From positions 1 to 33,397 of the forward strand of contig DASWHK010000282.1 in NCBI GenBank assembly GCA_036398215.1: DNA of 33,397 bases, written 5' to 3'. The DNA comes from DASWHK01 sp036398215. GTDB taxonomy: Bacteria; Acidobacteriota; UBA890. Made by a program: the position numbers and the translations under genes. This document shows, one piece after another, positions 16,489-25,824 of this stretch (its first letter is position 1; each line of letters starts with the position of its first letter). Below the pieces are notes generated by a model. The model saw only the letters and a list, made by a program, of their open reading frames with translations, did no database searches and was not told the DNA's origin.

Positions 16489-16985
16489 CCGATCACTTCC
16501 ACCCGCACCCGTGCGACACCCGCTCGCAGGATGTCGAGTTGCTGGGCGGCCGCGAACGACATGTCGATGATGCGACCGTCGACGAAGGGGCCACGATCGG
16601 TGACCTTGACCTTCACGGTGCGGCCGTTCGCGAGGTTGGTCACCTGCAGCCTGGTGCCGAACGGCAGCGTCCGGTGGGCGGCGGTGAGCTCGTACATGTT
16701 GTAGCGGCTGCCGTCGGCCGCCCGCCGCCCGTGATAATCGACGCCGTACCAGGAGGCGTTGCCCTCCCAGGGGCCGGTGTCGGCCGACCCCGGCGGCCGG
16801 CGCGCGGCGCAGCCCGCGGCAATCCCCCACAGCACGAGCAGGGCGAGAAACCAGCAAGCCCCTCGGCCGTAGCTGCCCACTCTCAACCCGGGACTCTCGC
16901 CCGCATTCGTGCGGGTTGGACCCAGCTCATCGTTACGGGCGGGGTCGTCGACCTCTCGCGTCCCCGTACGCCCTCGCTCACTCAT
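16485..16985 (-). CDS. rlpA: RlpA-like septal-ring lipoprotein (double-psi beta-barrel)
   Basis: The product is 166 residues from ATG 16985, overlapping the pyrD stop by eight bases. ACWFLALLVLWGIAAGC is a lipoprotein signal with its Cys near residue 59, which leaves an unusually long n-region; an internal TTG or GTG around residues 34-36 may be the true start. The barrel domain begins at GNASWYGVDYHGRRAADGSRYN. It contains LTAAHRTLPFGTRLQVTNLANG and VKVTDRGPFVDGRIIDMSFAAAQQL, the classic RlpA order including the catalytic-type Asp of TDRGPF. RlpA proteins bind or cleave peptidoglycan lacking stem peptides. No SPOR domain is present. Confidence 0.9.
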   Translation of the reverse strand: MSERGRTGTREVDDPARNDELGPTRTNAGESPGLRVGSYGRGACWFLALLVLWGIAAGCAARRPPGSADTGPWEGNASWYGVDYHGRRAADGSRYNMYELTAAHRTLPFGTRLQVTNLANGRTVKVKVTDRGPFVDGRIIDMSFAAAQQLDILRAGVARVRVEVIG

Positions 16986-17907
16986 GCTCGAATGTCCCCA
17001 CCAGCTCCTCGATCGACCCCAGGCGATGATCCCGGCACCATTGCTCGAGGTCGTCCACGAGGCGGATCGACGCCGTCGGATCGTAAAAGTTCACGGTGCC
17101 CACCTGCACGGCGCTCGCCCCGAGGATGAAGAACTGCAGCGCCTGCTGCAACCCCTCGATGCCGCCGATGCCGAGGATCGGCAGCTTGGTGGCGCGGCGG
17201 GTCTCGTACACCATGTACAGGGCGATCGGCAGGATCGCCGGCCCCGACAGGCCGCCGTAGATGGTCGACAGCGTCGGCCGCCGCGACTCGACGTCGACGG
17301 TCATGCCGCGCAGCGTGTTGATCACCGACAAGGCGTCGGCGCCCCCCGCCTCGGCGGCGCGGGCGAGCTCGCCGATGTCGGTGACCCCGGGCGTCAGCTT
17401 GACCCACAGCGGCAGGCTCGAGGCTTCGCGCACGGCGCGGGTCACCTGCTCGGTCTGCCGCGGGTCGGTGCCAAAGTTGATGCCGCCCTCCTTGATGTTG
17501 GGGCAGGAGATGTTGAGCTCCAGCGCGGTCAGCCCCTCGGCGCCGTCGAGCCGCTCGGCGACGCCGATGTACTCGTCGATCGTGCGCCCCCAGATGTTGG
17601 CGATCACCGCCGTGCCGAACTTGCGCAGGAACGGCAGCCTTTCGGCGAGGAAGGCCTCGGCGCCGACGTTCTGCAGGCCGATCGAGTTGAGCATCCCTCC
17701 CGGGGTCTCGACGATCCGCGGCGGCCGGTTGCCGCGCTCGACGCGCAGCGATAGGCCCTTGACGGCGATGCCGCCGAGGCGGGAGAGGTCGATGATCTCG
17801 GCGAGCTCTTGGCCGTAGCCGAAGGTCCCCGAGGCGACGATCACCGGGTTGGCGAGCTCGACGTCGCCGATCTTGACCCGCAGGTCGGGCGAGCCCGGCG
17901 CGCTCAC
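16978..17907 (-). CDS. pyrD: Dihydroorotate dehydrogenase B, catalytic subunit
   Basis: This class 1B FMN enzyme oxidises dihydroorotate to orotate and passes electrons through PyrK. The product is 309 residues from GTG 17907, chosen because GAGGTGA sits five bases upstream and the length fits the family. Open frame farther upstream lies over pyrK. Key blocks are NPVIVASGTFGYG, KGLSLRVERGNRPPRI, GMLNSIGLQNVG and LELNISCPNIKEGGINFG, which holds the class 1 catalytic Cys. VKLTPGVTDI and GIGGIEGLQQALQFFILGASAVQVGT bind FMN phosphate. It follows pyrK after 61 bases and overlaps rlpA. Confidence 0.95.
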   Translation of the reverse strand: MSAPGSPDLRVKIGDVELANPVIVASGTFGYGQELAEIIDLSRLGGIAVKGLSLRVERGNRPPRIVETPGGMLNSIGLQNVGAEAFLAERLPFLRKFGTAVIANIWGRTIDEYIGVAERLDGAEGLTALELNISCPNIKEGGINFGTDPRQTEQVTRAVREASSLPLWVKLTPGVTDIGELARAAEAGGADALSVINTLRGMTVDVESRRPTLSTIYGGLSGPAILPIALYMVYETRRATKLPILGIGGIEGLQQALQFFILGASAVQVGTVNFYDPTASIRLVDDLEQWCRDHRLGSIEELVGTFEHE

Positions 17908-17968
17908 GGTTTCACCTCGGCGCCAAAAGGTGTTCGTGTGGGGTGTGTGGTATTTGTCGTGGCGGGAC

Positions 17969-18865
17969 TCATGCCCATACCAGCCGCCGGCTGTCGAACA
18001 CCGGCCCCTCGCGGCAGCAGCGAACGTAGCGCCAGCCGCCGCTCGTCGCCGCTTCGCCGGCGCCGGCCGGCTCGGCGACCTCGTCGTACAGCGGCAGGAC
18101 ACACGACAGGCAGACCCCGATGCCGCACGCCATCGGCGCCTCGAAGCTCACCTGCAGCGGCAGCCCGCGGGCCATGGCGATCTCGTGCACGGCGCGCATC
18201 ATCGGCGTCGGACCGCAGGTGTAGAGCGCCGCCGGCTGGTCGTGCCCCTCGAGGTACTCCTCCAGGGGGCCGACCACGAAGCCGTGGTAGCCGGCGCTGC
18301 CGTCGTCGGTGGCCACCTCGACGGGGACACCGAGGCCGCGGAGATCGTCGGCGCACAGCAGCGCCTCGGCCGTGCGGGCGCCCACAAAGGCCCGCACCGG
18401 CAGGCCGCGGGCCAGCATCTCCTCGGCGAGGAACGGGAACGGCGCGGCGCCGACGCCGCCCATGACCAGGAGCTGCTCGGCGACCTGCGCTCCGCGGTCC
18501 GATCCCGCCTCCGACGCTCCCTCCGGCCCATCGTCCGACCCTTCCTCCGGAATCTCGAACGGCACTCCCAGCGGCCCGAGCACGTCGAGCTGGTCGCCGG
18601 GACGCTTCTGCTCGAGCAGGGCGGTGCCCCTCCCGACCACCTCGATGACGATCGTGAAGCCGTGCGGCTTGCCGGCCTGGTCGCGAAGCAGCCGGCAGAT
18701 GGCCATCGGGCGGCGCAGCAGGGGATCGATAGCGTCGGCCACGGAGATCATGACGAACTGGCCGGGGCGGCAGGCGGCGGCGATCGGCGGGCAGTCGAAG
18801 CCGAGAACGAACTGCCCCGGGCCCAGGCGGATCACGGATTCGATGGCCAGGCGCCTATCGTGCAT
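17969..18865 (-). CDS. pyrK: Dihydroorotate dehydrogenase B, electron-transfer subunit
   Basis: PyrK holds FAD and a [2Fe-2S] cluster and lets PyrD use NAD. The product is 298 residues, somewhat longer than the usual 250-270. LLRRPMAI at 50-56 binds FAD, LLVMGGVGAAPFPFLAEEM binds nucleotide, and YTCGPTPMM follows. Cluster ligands are Cys247, Cys252, Cys255 and probably Cys284 (GIGVCLSC ... CREGPVF). The extra length comes from an acidic Gly/Ser-rich insert at 107-130 and a shorter Ala/Gly one at 264-277, both at domain edges. It is the first gene of the minus-strand run, divergent from pyrR. Confidence 0.93.
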   Translation of the reverse strand: MHDRRLAIESVIRLGPGQFVLGFDCPPIAAACRPGQFVMISVADAIDPLLRRPMAICRLLRDQAGKPHGFTIVIEVVGRGTALLEQKRPGDQLDVLGPLGVPFEIPEEGSDDGPEGASEAGSDRGAQVAEQLLVMGGVGAAPFPFLAEEMLARGLPVRAFVGARTAEALLCADDLRGLGVPVEVATDDGSAGYHGFVVGPLEEYLEGHDQPAALYTCGPTPMMRAVHEIAMARGLPLQVSFEAPMACGIGVCLSCVLPLYDEVAEPAGAGEAATSGGWRYVRCCREGPVFDSRRLVWA

Positions 18866-19034
18866 GGGCTCGGGAAACAGACATCTCTACGCCGCTGAGG
18901 TCGTTGGCGAAACTAGCATGGAGCCAAGGGGCCGGCAATTCCGAGGCGGGAACGCGGCCGGCGCCGAAAATGGCCAACGCGGGCTCCGGCGCTTTCCGGC
19001 AGGCCGCCTGGCCATCTCCGGTGAGCGGCCGAGT

Positions 19035-19063
19035 TTGACAGCGCCGGGGGCCCTGGCTACTCT
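19035..19063 (+). promoter_or_regulatory. Sigma70-type promoter of pyrRBCE
   Basis: A perfect -35 (TTGACA, 19035-19040), a 17-base spacer and TACTCT (19058-19063) as -10, matching TATAAT at three positions. Transcription would begin near 19070, about ten bases before the PyrR-binding hairpin, which is the expected layout for an attenuated pyr operon. Confidence 0.7.
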
Positions 19064-19080
19064 CCCAAAAGGACACTACA

Positions 19081-19115
19081 CCCTTTAAGGACTGGCCCGG
19101 TGAGGCCAGAAAGGG
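19081..19115 (+). promoter_or_regulatory. PyrR-binding RNA element
   Basis: The lower stem is CCCTTT (19081-19086) with AAAGGG (19110-19115). A five-base purine-rich bulge, AAGGA, follows on the 5' side. The upper stem is CTGGCC (19092-19097) with GGCCAG (19104-19109), closed by the hexaloop CGGTGA. The loop plus the next two bases reads CGGTGAGG, which fits the CNGNGAGG signature of PyrR-binding loops in Bacillus attenuators. The CTTTAA ... AAAGG frame also matches that RNA family. UMP- or UTP-bound PyrR would hold this hairpin and favour termination downstream. Confidence 0.85.
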
Positions 19116-19148
19116 CCACCGATGAGGACTCGGACGGGAGCGATGCGA

Positions 19149-19185
19149 CCCCGCCGGCCATTTCCGGCCGCGCGGGGATTTCTTT
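19149..19185 (+). terminator. Attenuator terminator in pyr leader
   Basis: CCCCGC plus CGGCC (19149-19159) pairs with GGCCG and GCGGGG (19166-19177), with one bulged C, giving 11 base pairs around a six-base loop. The T-rich tail TTTCTTT (19179-19185) follows directly. It starts 33 bases after the PyrR-binding element. I could not define one convincing antiterminator that overlaps both elements. A weaker pairing of 19129-19136 with 19149-19157 is a candidate. Confidence 0.65.
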
Positions 19186-19365
19186 GGGCCGCGCGCCGCC
19201 ACGCCACGCCCGGCGCTTTGGGCGATCTCCGGGCTCCCTCCTCGTTACCGTTTCGCCGCAGTCCCGCCTTCATCGCCACGCGCCTGGCCGAGGAGAGCGG
19301 CCCCGACATGGGCTGCAACTCGATCCCACCGACGCCTCAGCGCACATCCGCGCCGGGAGGCCATG

Positions 19366-19946
19366 ATGCGTGAAAAGGCGACGATCATGGACGCCCGGCA
19401 GGTGGACCGCGCCCTGGCCCGCATCGCTCACGAGATCGTCGAGCGCAACCACGGCACCGACGGCCTGGTGCTGATCGGCATCCGCAGCCGCGGCGTGCCG
19501 CTCGCCGAGGCGCTGGCGGCGAAGATCGAGAGCTTCGAGGGCACCGCGGTGCCCACCGGCAGCGTCGACATCACCCTGTACCGCGACGACCTCTCGCAGA
19601 TCGCCCCCAACCCGGTCGTGCAGGCCACCGAGCTGCCGTTCGCGCTCGAGAACCTGGTCGTCGTCCTCGTCGACGACGTGCTGTTCACCGGTCGCACCAT
19701 CCGCGCCGCCCTCGACGCCCTCGTCGATTACGGCCGGCCGCGCGCCATCCAGCTCGCCGTCCTCGTCGATCGCGGCCACCGCGAGCTGCCGATCCGCGCC
19801 GACTATGTGGGCAAGAACGTGCCGACGGCGCGCCGCGAGGTCGTCCAGGTGCGTTGCAAGGAGATCGACGGCGAGGACAGCGTGGTGATGATGGAGACAG
19901 ACGACGAAGCCGGCGCCCGCGCCGCCGGCGCCAAAGGAGGAAGCTG

Positions 19947-19947
<1 letters not shown>
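19366..19947 (+). CDS. pyrR: PyrR, pyrimidine operon regulator / uracil phosphoribosyltransferase-like
   Basis: PyrR binds UMP/UTP or PRPP and controls pyr leader RNA; many members also have uracil phosphoribosyltransferase activity. The product is 193 residues from the second of two adjacent ATGs. That ATG has GGGAGG five bases upstream and gives MREKATIMD, aligning with the family start. Conserved blocks are RIAHEIVERN, GIRSRGVPLA, VDITLYRDDL, the PRPP loop VVVLVDDVLFTGRTIRAALDAL, and LAVLVDRGHRELPIRADYVGKNVPT. The tail after residue 178 is an extra Glu/Ala-rich stretch. Its stop overlaps the pyrB start. It follows its own RNA target, implying autoregulation. Confidence 0.97.
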
Positions 19948-20964
<1,017 letters not shown>

Positions 20965-20984
<20 letters not shown>

Positions 20985-22263
20985 GGGGGGGCGCATCGTC
21001 GATCCCTCGCGGGGATTCGACGAAGTCGCCGACCTGCTGATCGAGGACGGCCGGATCGCCGCCATCGGCGACCGCCTCGACGCGGCCGGCGCCGAGGTGA
21101 TCGACGCCGCCGGCCTGGTGGTGGCGCCGGGCTTCATCGACATGCACGTGCACCTGCGCGAGCCCGGCCAGGAGTACAAGGAGACCGTCGCGACCGGCAC
21201 CGCGGCGGCGGCGGCCGGCGGCTTCACCGGCGTCGCCTGCATGCCCAACACCATGCCGGTCAACGACAACCGCGCGGTCACCGAGCTGATCATCGAGCGG
21301 GCCGAGGAGGTCGGCGCCGTGCCCGTCTATCCGATCGGCTGCGTCAGCGTCGGCCAGCAGGGCGAGGCGCTCGCCGAGATCGGCGAGCTGGTCGCCGGCG
21401 GCTGCGTGGCGGTCTCCGACGACGGCTACCCGGTGGCCACCGCCGAGCTGATGCGCCGCGCCCTGGAGTACACCCAGATGTTCGACGTCCCGGTGATCGA
21501 GCACTGCGAGGACCTCAGCTTGAGTCGCAAGGCGCCGATGAACGAGGGACGGGTCTCCACGGCGCTCGGCCTCAAGGGCCATCCGACCGCCGCCGAGGAC
21601 ATCATCGTGGCGCGCGACATCGCGCTGGCCGAGCTGACCGGCGGCCGGCTGCACTGCGCCCACGTCTCCAGCGCCGGCGCCGTGCGGATGATCCGCGACG
21701 CCAAGGCGCGCGGCGTCGACGTCACCTGCGAGGTCACCCCCCACCACTTTACGCTCACCGACGAAGCGGTGCGCACCTTCGACACCAACACCAAGATGAA
21801 CCCGCCGCTGCGCAACCAGGCGGACGTCGACGCCGTTCTCGAAGGTCTGGCCGACGGCACCATCGACGCCATCGCCAGCGACCACGCCCCCCATCACGCC
21901 GACGAGAAGGCGCTGGAGTTCGACCTCGCCCCGTTCGGGATCATTGGACTGGAAACCGCGGTACCGCTCGCCATCGACCGGCTCCTGCACGGCGGCCAGG
22001 TGACGCTACCGCGGCTGGTCGAGCTGCTGGCCGTCAACCCGGCACGCATCCTCGGCCTGCAGGTCGGCGGCCTCGCCGAGGGCGACGCCGCCAACGTCAC
22101 CGTTCTCGACCTCGAGCGCATTGCCAAGGTCGACGCCGCGAGCTTTGCCAGCAAGGCGCGCAACACGCCGTTTCACGGCCGCAAGCTGAAGGGCTGGCCG
22201 GTACTGACGATCGTCGCCGGCAAGGTGGTCTGGAAGGCGCGTGAGACGGTCGCGGAGCGATGA
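20965..22263 (+). CDS. pyrC: Dihydroorotase (class I)
   Basis: PyrC cyclises carbamoyl-aspartate to dihydroorotate. The product is 432 residues. DMHVHLREPGQEYKE holds the first two metal His residues and a substrate Arg, and MPNTMPVND follows. VIEHCED, LHCAHVSSAGAV and TCEVTPHHFTLTD supply further His residues. ASDHAPHHADEK carries the catalytic Asp. Length and motifs are those of an active class I (amidohydrolase) enzyme, not an inactive PyrC-like ATCase partner. It overlaps pyrB by 20 bases, consistent with coupled translation, and ends 99 bases before pyrE. Confidence 0.96.
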
Positions 22264-22362
22264 CGAGGATGACCGAGAAAGAGATCAGCAAGGTCGAGGG
22301 CGTCATCCGCGTCTCGGTGGTATGTGTACCATCGTCCATCCTCACGACCCGGCGGAGCTGAA

Positions 22363-22947
22363 ATGACCGAGAACGCGATCGTCGAGCTGCTGCGCGAGGT
22401 CGGGGCGCTGCTCTCCGGCCACTTCAAGCTGTCATCGGGCCTGCATTCGCCGCAGTACCTGCAGTGCGCGGTGGCCCTGCAGCACCCGCCGCTGGCCGAG
22501 AAGCTCGGCCGCGCGATCGGCGAGCGCTGGCGCGCCGCCGCCCGCCGTCAGATCAGCGCCGTGGTCTCACCGGCGCTCGGCGGCGTGATCATCGGCCACG
22601 AGGTCGGCCGCGCCCTCGGCACCCGCGCCTGCTTCACCGAGCGGGTCGACGGCAAGATGACCCTGCGGCGCGGCTTCGTCCTCGCCCCCGGCCAGAGCGT
22701 CCTGGTGGTCGAGGATGTCGTCACCACCGGCAAGAGCACCCTCGAGACCGTCCGCGCCATCGAGTTCGCCGGCGGCGAGCCCGCCGGCGTCGCCTGCATC
22801 GCCAACCGCAGCGGCAAGGACCAGGTCGGCAACCTGCCGCTCACCGCCCTCATCGACCTCGACATCCCCACCTACGACCCGGACCAATGCCCCCAGTGCC
22901 AGGCCGGCGAGCCGATCCAGAAGCCGGGAAGCAGGCCCGGGGCGTAG
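22363..22947 (+). CDS. pyrE: Orotate phosphoribosyltransferase
   Basis: PyrE adds PRPP to orotate to give OMP. The product is 194 residues from ATG 22363, with GGAG six bases upstream. FKLSSGLHSPQYLQC opens the protein, SPALGGVIIGHEVGRAL follows, and VLVVEDVVTTGKSTLETV is the PRPP loop. The C-terminal CPQCQAGEPIQKPGSR is typical of one PyrE branch. A longer frame beginning at 22324 is open but has no ribosome-binding site. It is the last pyr gene on this strand; mutL converges on it with 17 bases between the stops. Confidence 0.96.
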   Translation: MTENAIVELLREVGALLSGHFKLSSGLHSPQYLQCAVALQHPPLAEKLGRAIGERWRAAARRQISAVVSPALGGVIIGHEVGRALGTRACFTERVDGKMTLRRGFVLAPGQSVLVVEDVVTTGKSTLETVRAIEFAGGEPAGVACIANRSGKDQVGNLPLTALIDLDIPTYDPDQCPQCQAGEPIQKPGSRPGA

Positions 22948-22964
22948 GTCACCGGTCAGTGCGG

Positions 22965-24830
22965 TCAGTGCCTGCCGATGCGCTTTTCGAGGTCGTCATG
23001 GTCGACGCGCAGGAGGATCGGGCGGCCGTGGGGACAGCGGGTGGGTGACTCGCAGCGCTCCAGGTCGGCGATCAGGCGGACCATCTCCTCGCGGCTGAGC
23101 GGGTGGTTGGCGCGCACCGCAGCGTGGCAGGAGATCGAAGCGGCAAGCTCACGGCGGGCCTCCTCCAGCGCCTCCGCTCCCCTGCCCTCGTCGAGCGAGT
23201 CGAGCAGGGCGCGTAGGGCCCCCGACAGGTCGCGGCCGGCGAGGATCGCCGGCGCGGTGCGTATCGCCCAGGCGTTGCCACCGAACGGCTCGAGGGCGAA
23301 GCCGACCGACTCGAGCAGCGCCGCGTGGGTCTCGACGAGGGCGGCCTCGGCGGCCGAGAGCTCGACGGTCTCGGGCACCAGCAGGTGCTGGGCCTCGACG
23401 TTGCGGGCCTCCAGCTGTGCCAGCACCTGCTCGTACAGGACCCGCTCGTGGGCGACGTGCTGGTCAATGATCAGCAGGCCGCGCTCGTCGGCGGCGAGGA
23501 TGTAGGTGTTGGCGTACTGCGCCAGGGGGCGGATCGAGCCGGCGGTGCCGCGGATCGCCGGGCGGGCCTCGGCGCCAACGCCAGAATCGCCGGCGATCGC
23601 GTTGCCGGCCGGAGACCTCGATGGCGGCCGCAGCGCGGCGGCGCCCTCGGCGACGATCCAGTCCTCCACCGGGAGCTGCTGACTACCGCTCGGCAATGTG
23701 GCCCCACCGCCTCGCCCGGAAGCCAAGTCAGCGCGACCCTCGGCGCCGCCTGTCCGTCCCTCGGCCCAGCCCGGCCGCGGGCCGCCGGGGGCCCCGGCGC
23801 GCGCCGGCGTCGAAAGGCTGGGGTGGATGCGCACCGGGGGCAGGTGGCGGGCGAGCGCCTCGCGCACCGCGCGCCGCACGCCGCGGTAGACGGCGTCCGG
23901 ATCGACGAAGCGGACCTCGGCCTTGCGGGGATGGACGTTGACGTCGACGGCGGCGGCCGGCAGCTCGAGGTGGACTACCGCCACCGGGAAGCGGCGGGCG
24001 TCGAGCAGGCTGTCGTAGGCGCTGGTGAGCGCGTGGCCGAGACGGTAGTCGGAGACCGGGCGGCCGTTGACGAACAGGCGGATGTCGTTGCGGTGCGGGC
24101 GTTGCAGCTCCGGGGTGGTGACGCCGCCGCGGATCGACAGCGAGCCGAGGTCCGCTTCGACCTCGAGCCAGTGCTCGGCCACCTCGGCGCCGAGCACCTG
24201 GTGGACGCGCTCGATCAAGGTCGCCACCGGCGGCGCCTCCAGCAGAGTTCGCTTGCCGTGGGCGAGGCGGACGTGGACGTCCGGCCGGCCGAGCGCGTAG
24301 TCGCCTATCGTCTGGCCGGCATGTCGCAGCTCGGTGGCCGGCTTCTTGAGGCTCTTGCGGCGGGCCGGCGTGTTGAAGAACAGGTCGGCGACCCTGACCG
24401 TCGTGCCCCGCGGCCAGGCCAGCCGCTCGCCGGGCCGCCGGACGCCGCCCTCGACCCGCAGTCGCACGCCCGGCCCCTCGCCGGTGGCGGTGGTCAGCTC
24501 GACCCGCGCCACCGCCCCGATGCTCGCCAGCGCCTCGCCCCGGAACCCCATGGTGGCGATCGCCTCGAGGTCCTCGACGGTGCTGACCTTGCTGGTGGCG
24601 TGCTGGGCGAAGGCGAGCTCGACGTCCTCGGCGTCCATGCCGCAGCCATCGTCGGCGACCTCGATCAGGCCGATGCCCGACTCTTCGAGCTGCACGCTCA
24701 CGCGCGTGGCGCCGGCATCCAGCGCGTTGTCGATCAGCTCCTTGACGACCGATGCCGGCCGCTCGACCACCTCCCCGGCGGCGATGCGGTCGATGACGAG
24801 AGGGTCCAGAACATGAATCCGGCGCTTCAT
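22965..24830 (-). CDS. mutL: DNA mismatch repair protein MutL (endonuclease type)
   Basis: MutL couples MutS recognition to strand incision. The product is 621 residues. The N-terminal GHKL ATPase has RIAAGEVVERPASVVKELID with Glu31 and Asn35, ADDGCGM, TMGFRGEALASI and FFNTPARRK. A Pro/Gly-rich linker runs from about 340 to 430. The C-terminal domain carries DQHVAHERVLYE (Asp456-Glu467), the DQHA(x)2E(x)4E endonuclease motif. SCHAAVRANHPLS and CPHGRP supply other metal-site residues. MutL should therefore nick DNA itself, as in bacteria lacking MutH. It follows recO after 31 bases. A 9-bp tandem duplication repeats its stop codon. Confidence 0.96.
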   Translation of the reverse strand: MKRRIHVLDPLVIDRIAAGEVVERPASVVKELIDNALDAGATRVSVQLEESGIGLIEVADDGCGMDAEDVELAFAQHATSKVSTVEDLEAIATMGFRGEALASIGAVARVELTTATGEGPGVRLRVEGGVRRPGERLAWPRGTTVRVADLFFNTPARRKSLKKPATELRHAGQTIGDYALGRPDVHVRLAHGKRTLLEAPPVATLIERVHQVLGAEVAEHWLEVEADLGSLSIRGGVTTPELQRPHRNDIRLFVNGRPVSDYRLGHALTSAYDSLLDARRFPVAVVHLELPAAAVDVNVHPRKAEVRFVDPDAVYRGVRRAVREALARHLPPVRIHPSLSTPARAGAPGGPRPGWAEGRTGGAEGRADLASGRGGGATLPSGSQQLPVEDWIVAEGAAALRPPSRSPAGNAIAGDSGVGAEARPAIRGTAGSIRPLAQYANTYILAADERGLLIIDQHVAHERVLYEQVLAQLEARNVEAQHLLVPETVELSAAEAALVETHAALLESVGFALEPFGGNAWAIRTAPAILAGRDLSGALRALLDSLDEGRGAEALEEARRELAASISCHAAVRANHPLSREEMVRLIADLERCESPTRCPHGRPILLRVDHDDLEKRIGRH

Positions 24831-24861
24831 GACGCCGCCCGCAGCATTGCCACAGAAGCGC

Positions 24862-25773
24862 TCATCGCTCGGAGCTCGGAGGGCCGTCGGTCACGAGACT
24901 CCCCGAGAGCCCGGCCTCCGCCGGCCCATCGGCCACCAGGCGATCCGGCAGCTCGCCGTCCGCCTCCGTCTCGGCGCGAGGGATCGGCGCGGCCGCCGCC
25001 TGAAAGCGCAGCCGCTGGTTTCCCCGCCGCAGCCGGTCCATGTAGCGCAGCGAGCGCAGCTCACGGTCGAGGTGGCCGCGGATCAGCAGCCGGTTGACCG
25101 CCGCCAGCCGGCGCACGGCGCCGCGATCGCGGCCGGCGCCGCAGGCCACGTCGGCGGGCTTCTTCTTGAGGATCTCGGTGAGCAGCGCGGTGCCGGCGGG
25201 CGACAGCCAGCGGGCGCCCTGGATGCGCGCATGGCACTCGCGGCAGACGAACTCGAGCGGATGGGGAACCACCCAGCGGCCGGCCTCGAGCGGGCCGCCG
25301 CAGCCGCCGCACGTCGAGATCAGCGGCAGGAAGCCGGAGAGCTGCAGCACCCAGACCTCGAAGTAGCGCGCCGCCACCGGCAGCGGAACGCCATCCTCGA
25401 TCGCCGAGAGCACCGCTCCGAGCAGCCGGAAGAGCGGCGGGTTGGGGTCGCGCTCGACGCTGAACTCGATCACCAGCTCGGCGAAGTAGGCGGCGATCGC
25501 CGCCGCCTCGGGGCTCAGCAGCGACTCATAGTAGGAGCGCTCGACCTCGCAGGCGGAGACCCGGGTGAGCTCCTGGCCCTCCTTCTCGAAGAACACCAGC
25601 TCGCTGCGGGTGAACGGCTGGAAGGCGCTGCCGAAGCGGCTCCGCACCCGCCGCGCGCCGCGCGCCACCGAGCGGACGCGGCCGAACTCGAGCGTGTAGA
25701 AGACGACGATCAGGTCGGCCTCGCCCAGCGCGTAGTGGCGCAGGGCATAGGCTGGAGTCTGCCGCAGGGGCAC
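24862..25773 (-). CDS. recO: DNA repair protein RecO
   Basis: RecO loads RecA at gaps together with RecR and anneals single strands. The product is 303 residues from GTG 25773, with AGGAG about eight bases upstream. The N-terminal OB-fold begins TPAYALRHYALGEADLIVVFYTLEFGRVRSVARGAR. A helical middle part follows. Zinc-finger cysteines CGGCGG and CREC are present at about 155-180. The last 45 residues after the RYMDRLRR block are a low-complexity tail longer than in most relatives. It lies directly after a strong hairpin at the end of mgtE and 31 bases before mutL. Confidence 0.93.
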   Translation of the reverse strand: MPLRQTPAYALRHYALGEADLIVVFYTLEFGRVRSVARGARRVRSRFGSAFQPFTRSELVFFEKEGQELTRVSACEVERSYYESLLSPEAAAIAAYFAELVIEFSVERDPNPPLFRLLGAVLSAIEDGVPLPVAARYFEVWVLQLSGFLPLISTCGGCGGPLEAGRWVVPHPLEFVCRECHARIQGARWLSPAGTALLTEILKKKPADVACGAGRDRGAVRRLAAVNRLLIRGHLDRELRSLRYMDRLRRGNQRLRFQAAAAPIPRAETEADGELPDRLVADGPAEAGLSGSLVTDGPPSSER

Positions 25774-25791
25774 GTCGAGTCTCCTGAGCGC

Positions 25792-25824
25792 CTAGGAGGC
25801 CGTGGTGAAACCACGGCCTCCTAG
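25792..25824 (-). terminator. Strong hairpin at mgtE stop / recO leader
   Basis: A perfect 14-bp inverted repeat (CTAGGAGGCCGTGG with CCACGGCCTCCTAG) closes on a five-base loop. The mgtE stop codon lies inside one arm, and the recO start is 19 bases beyond the other. No T-run follows on the minus strand, so a Rho-independent terminator of classical form is unlikely. It may be a T-less terminator, an mRNA-processing or stability element, or a genomic palindrome. Confidence 0.6.

Larger units (their letters stand above)
18866..19365. other. 500-bp control region between pyrK and pyrR
   Basis: No gene is supported in this stretch; open frames on both strands are Arg/Pro-rich and run through the RNA elements. 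It holds a TTGACA promoter, the PyrR-binding hairpin and an attenuator-like hairpin, all on the plus strand and listed separately. From 19186 to 19355 I see nothing further that I can name. On the pyrK side I found no second PyrR-type motif (CNGNGAGG) and only weak promoter-like hexamers. Confidence 0.75.

Noticed and set aside
19100..19373. Short open frames in the pyr leader as possible leader peptides
   Set aside because: They run through both RNA hairpins, lack ribosome-binding sites, and have no uridine-related codon pattern.
23325..25097. A 590-codon plus-strand open frame opposite mutL and recO
   Set aside because: It covers parts of two clearly real genes and the gap between them, with no recognisable domain.
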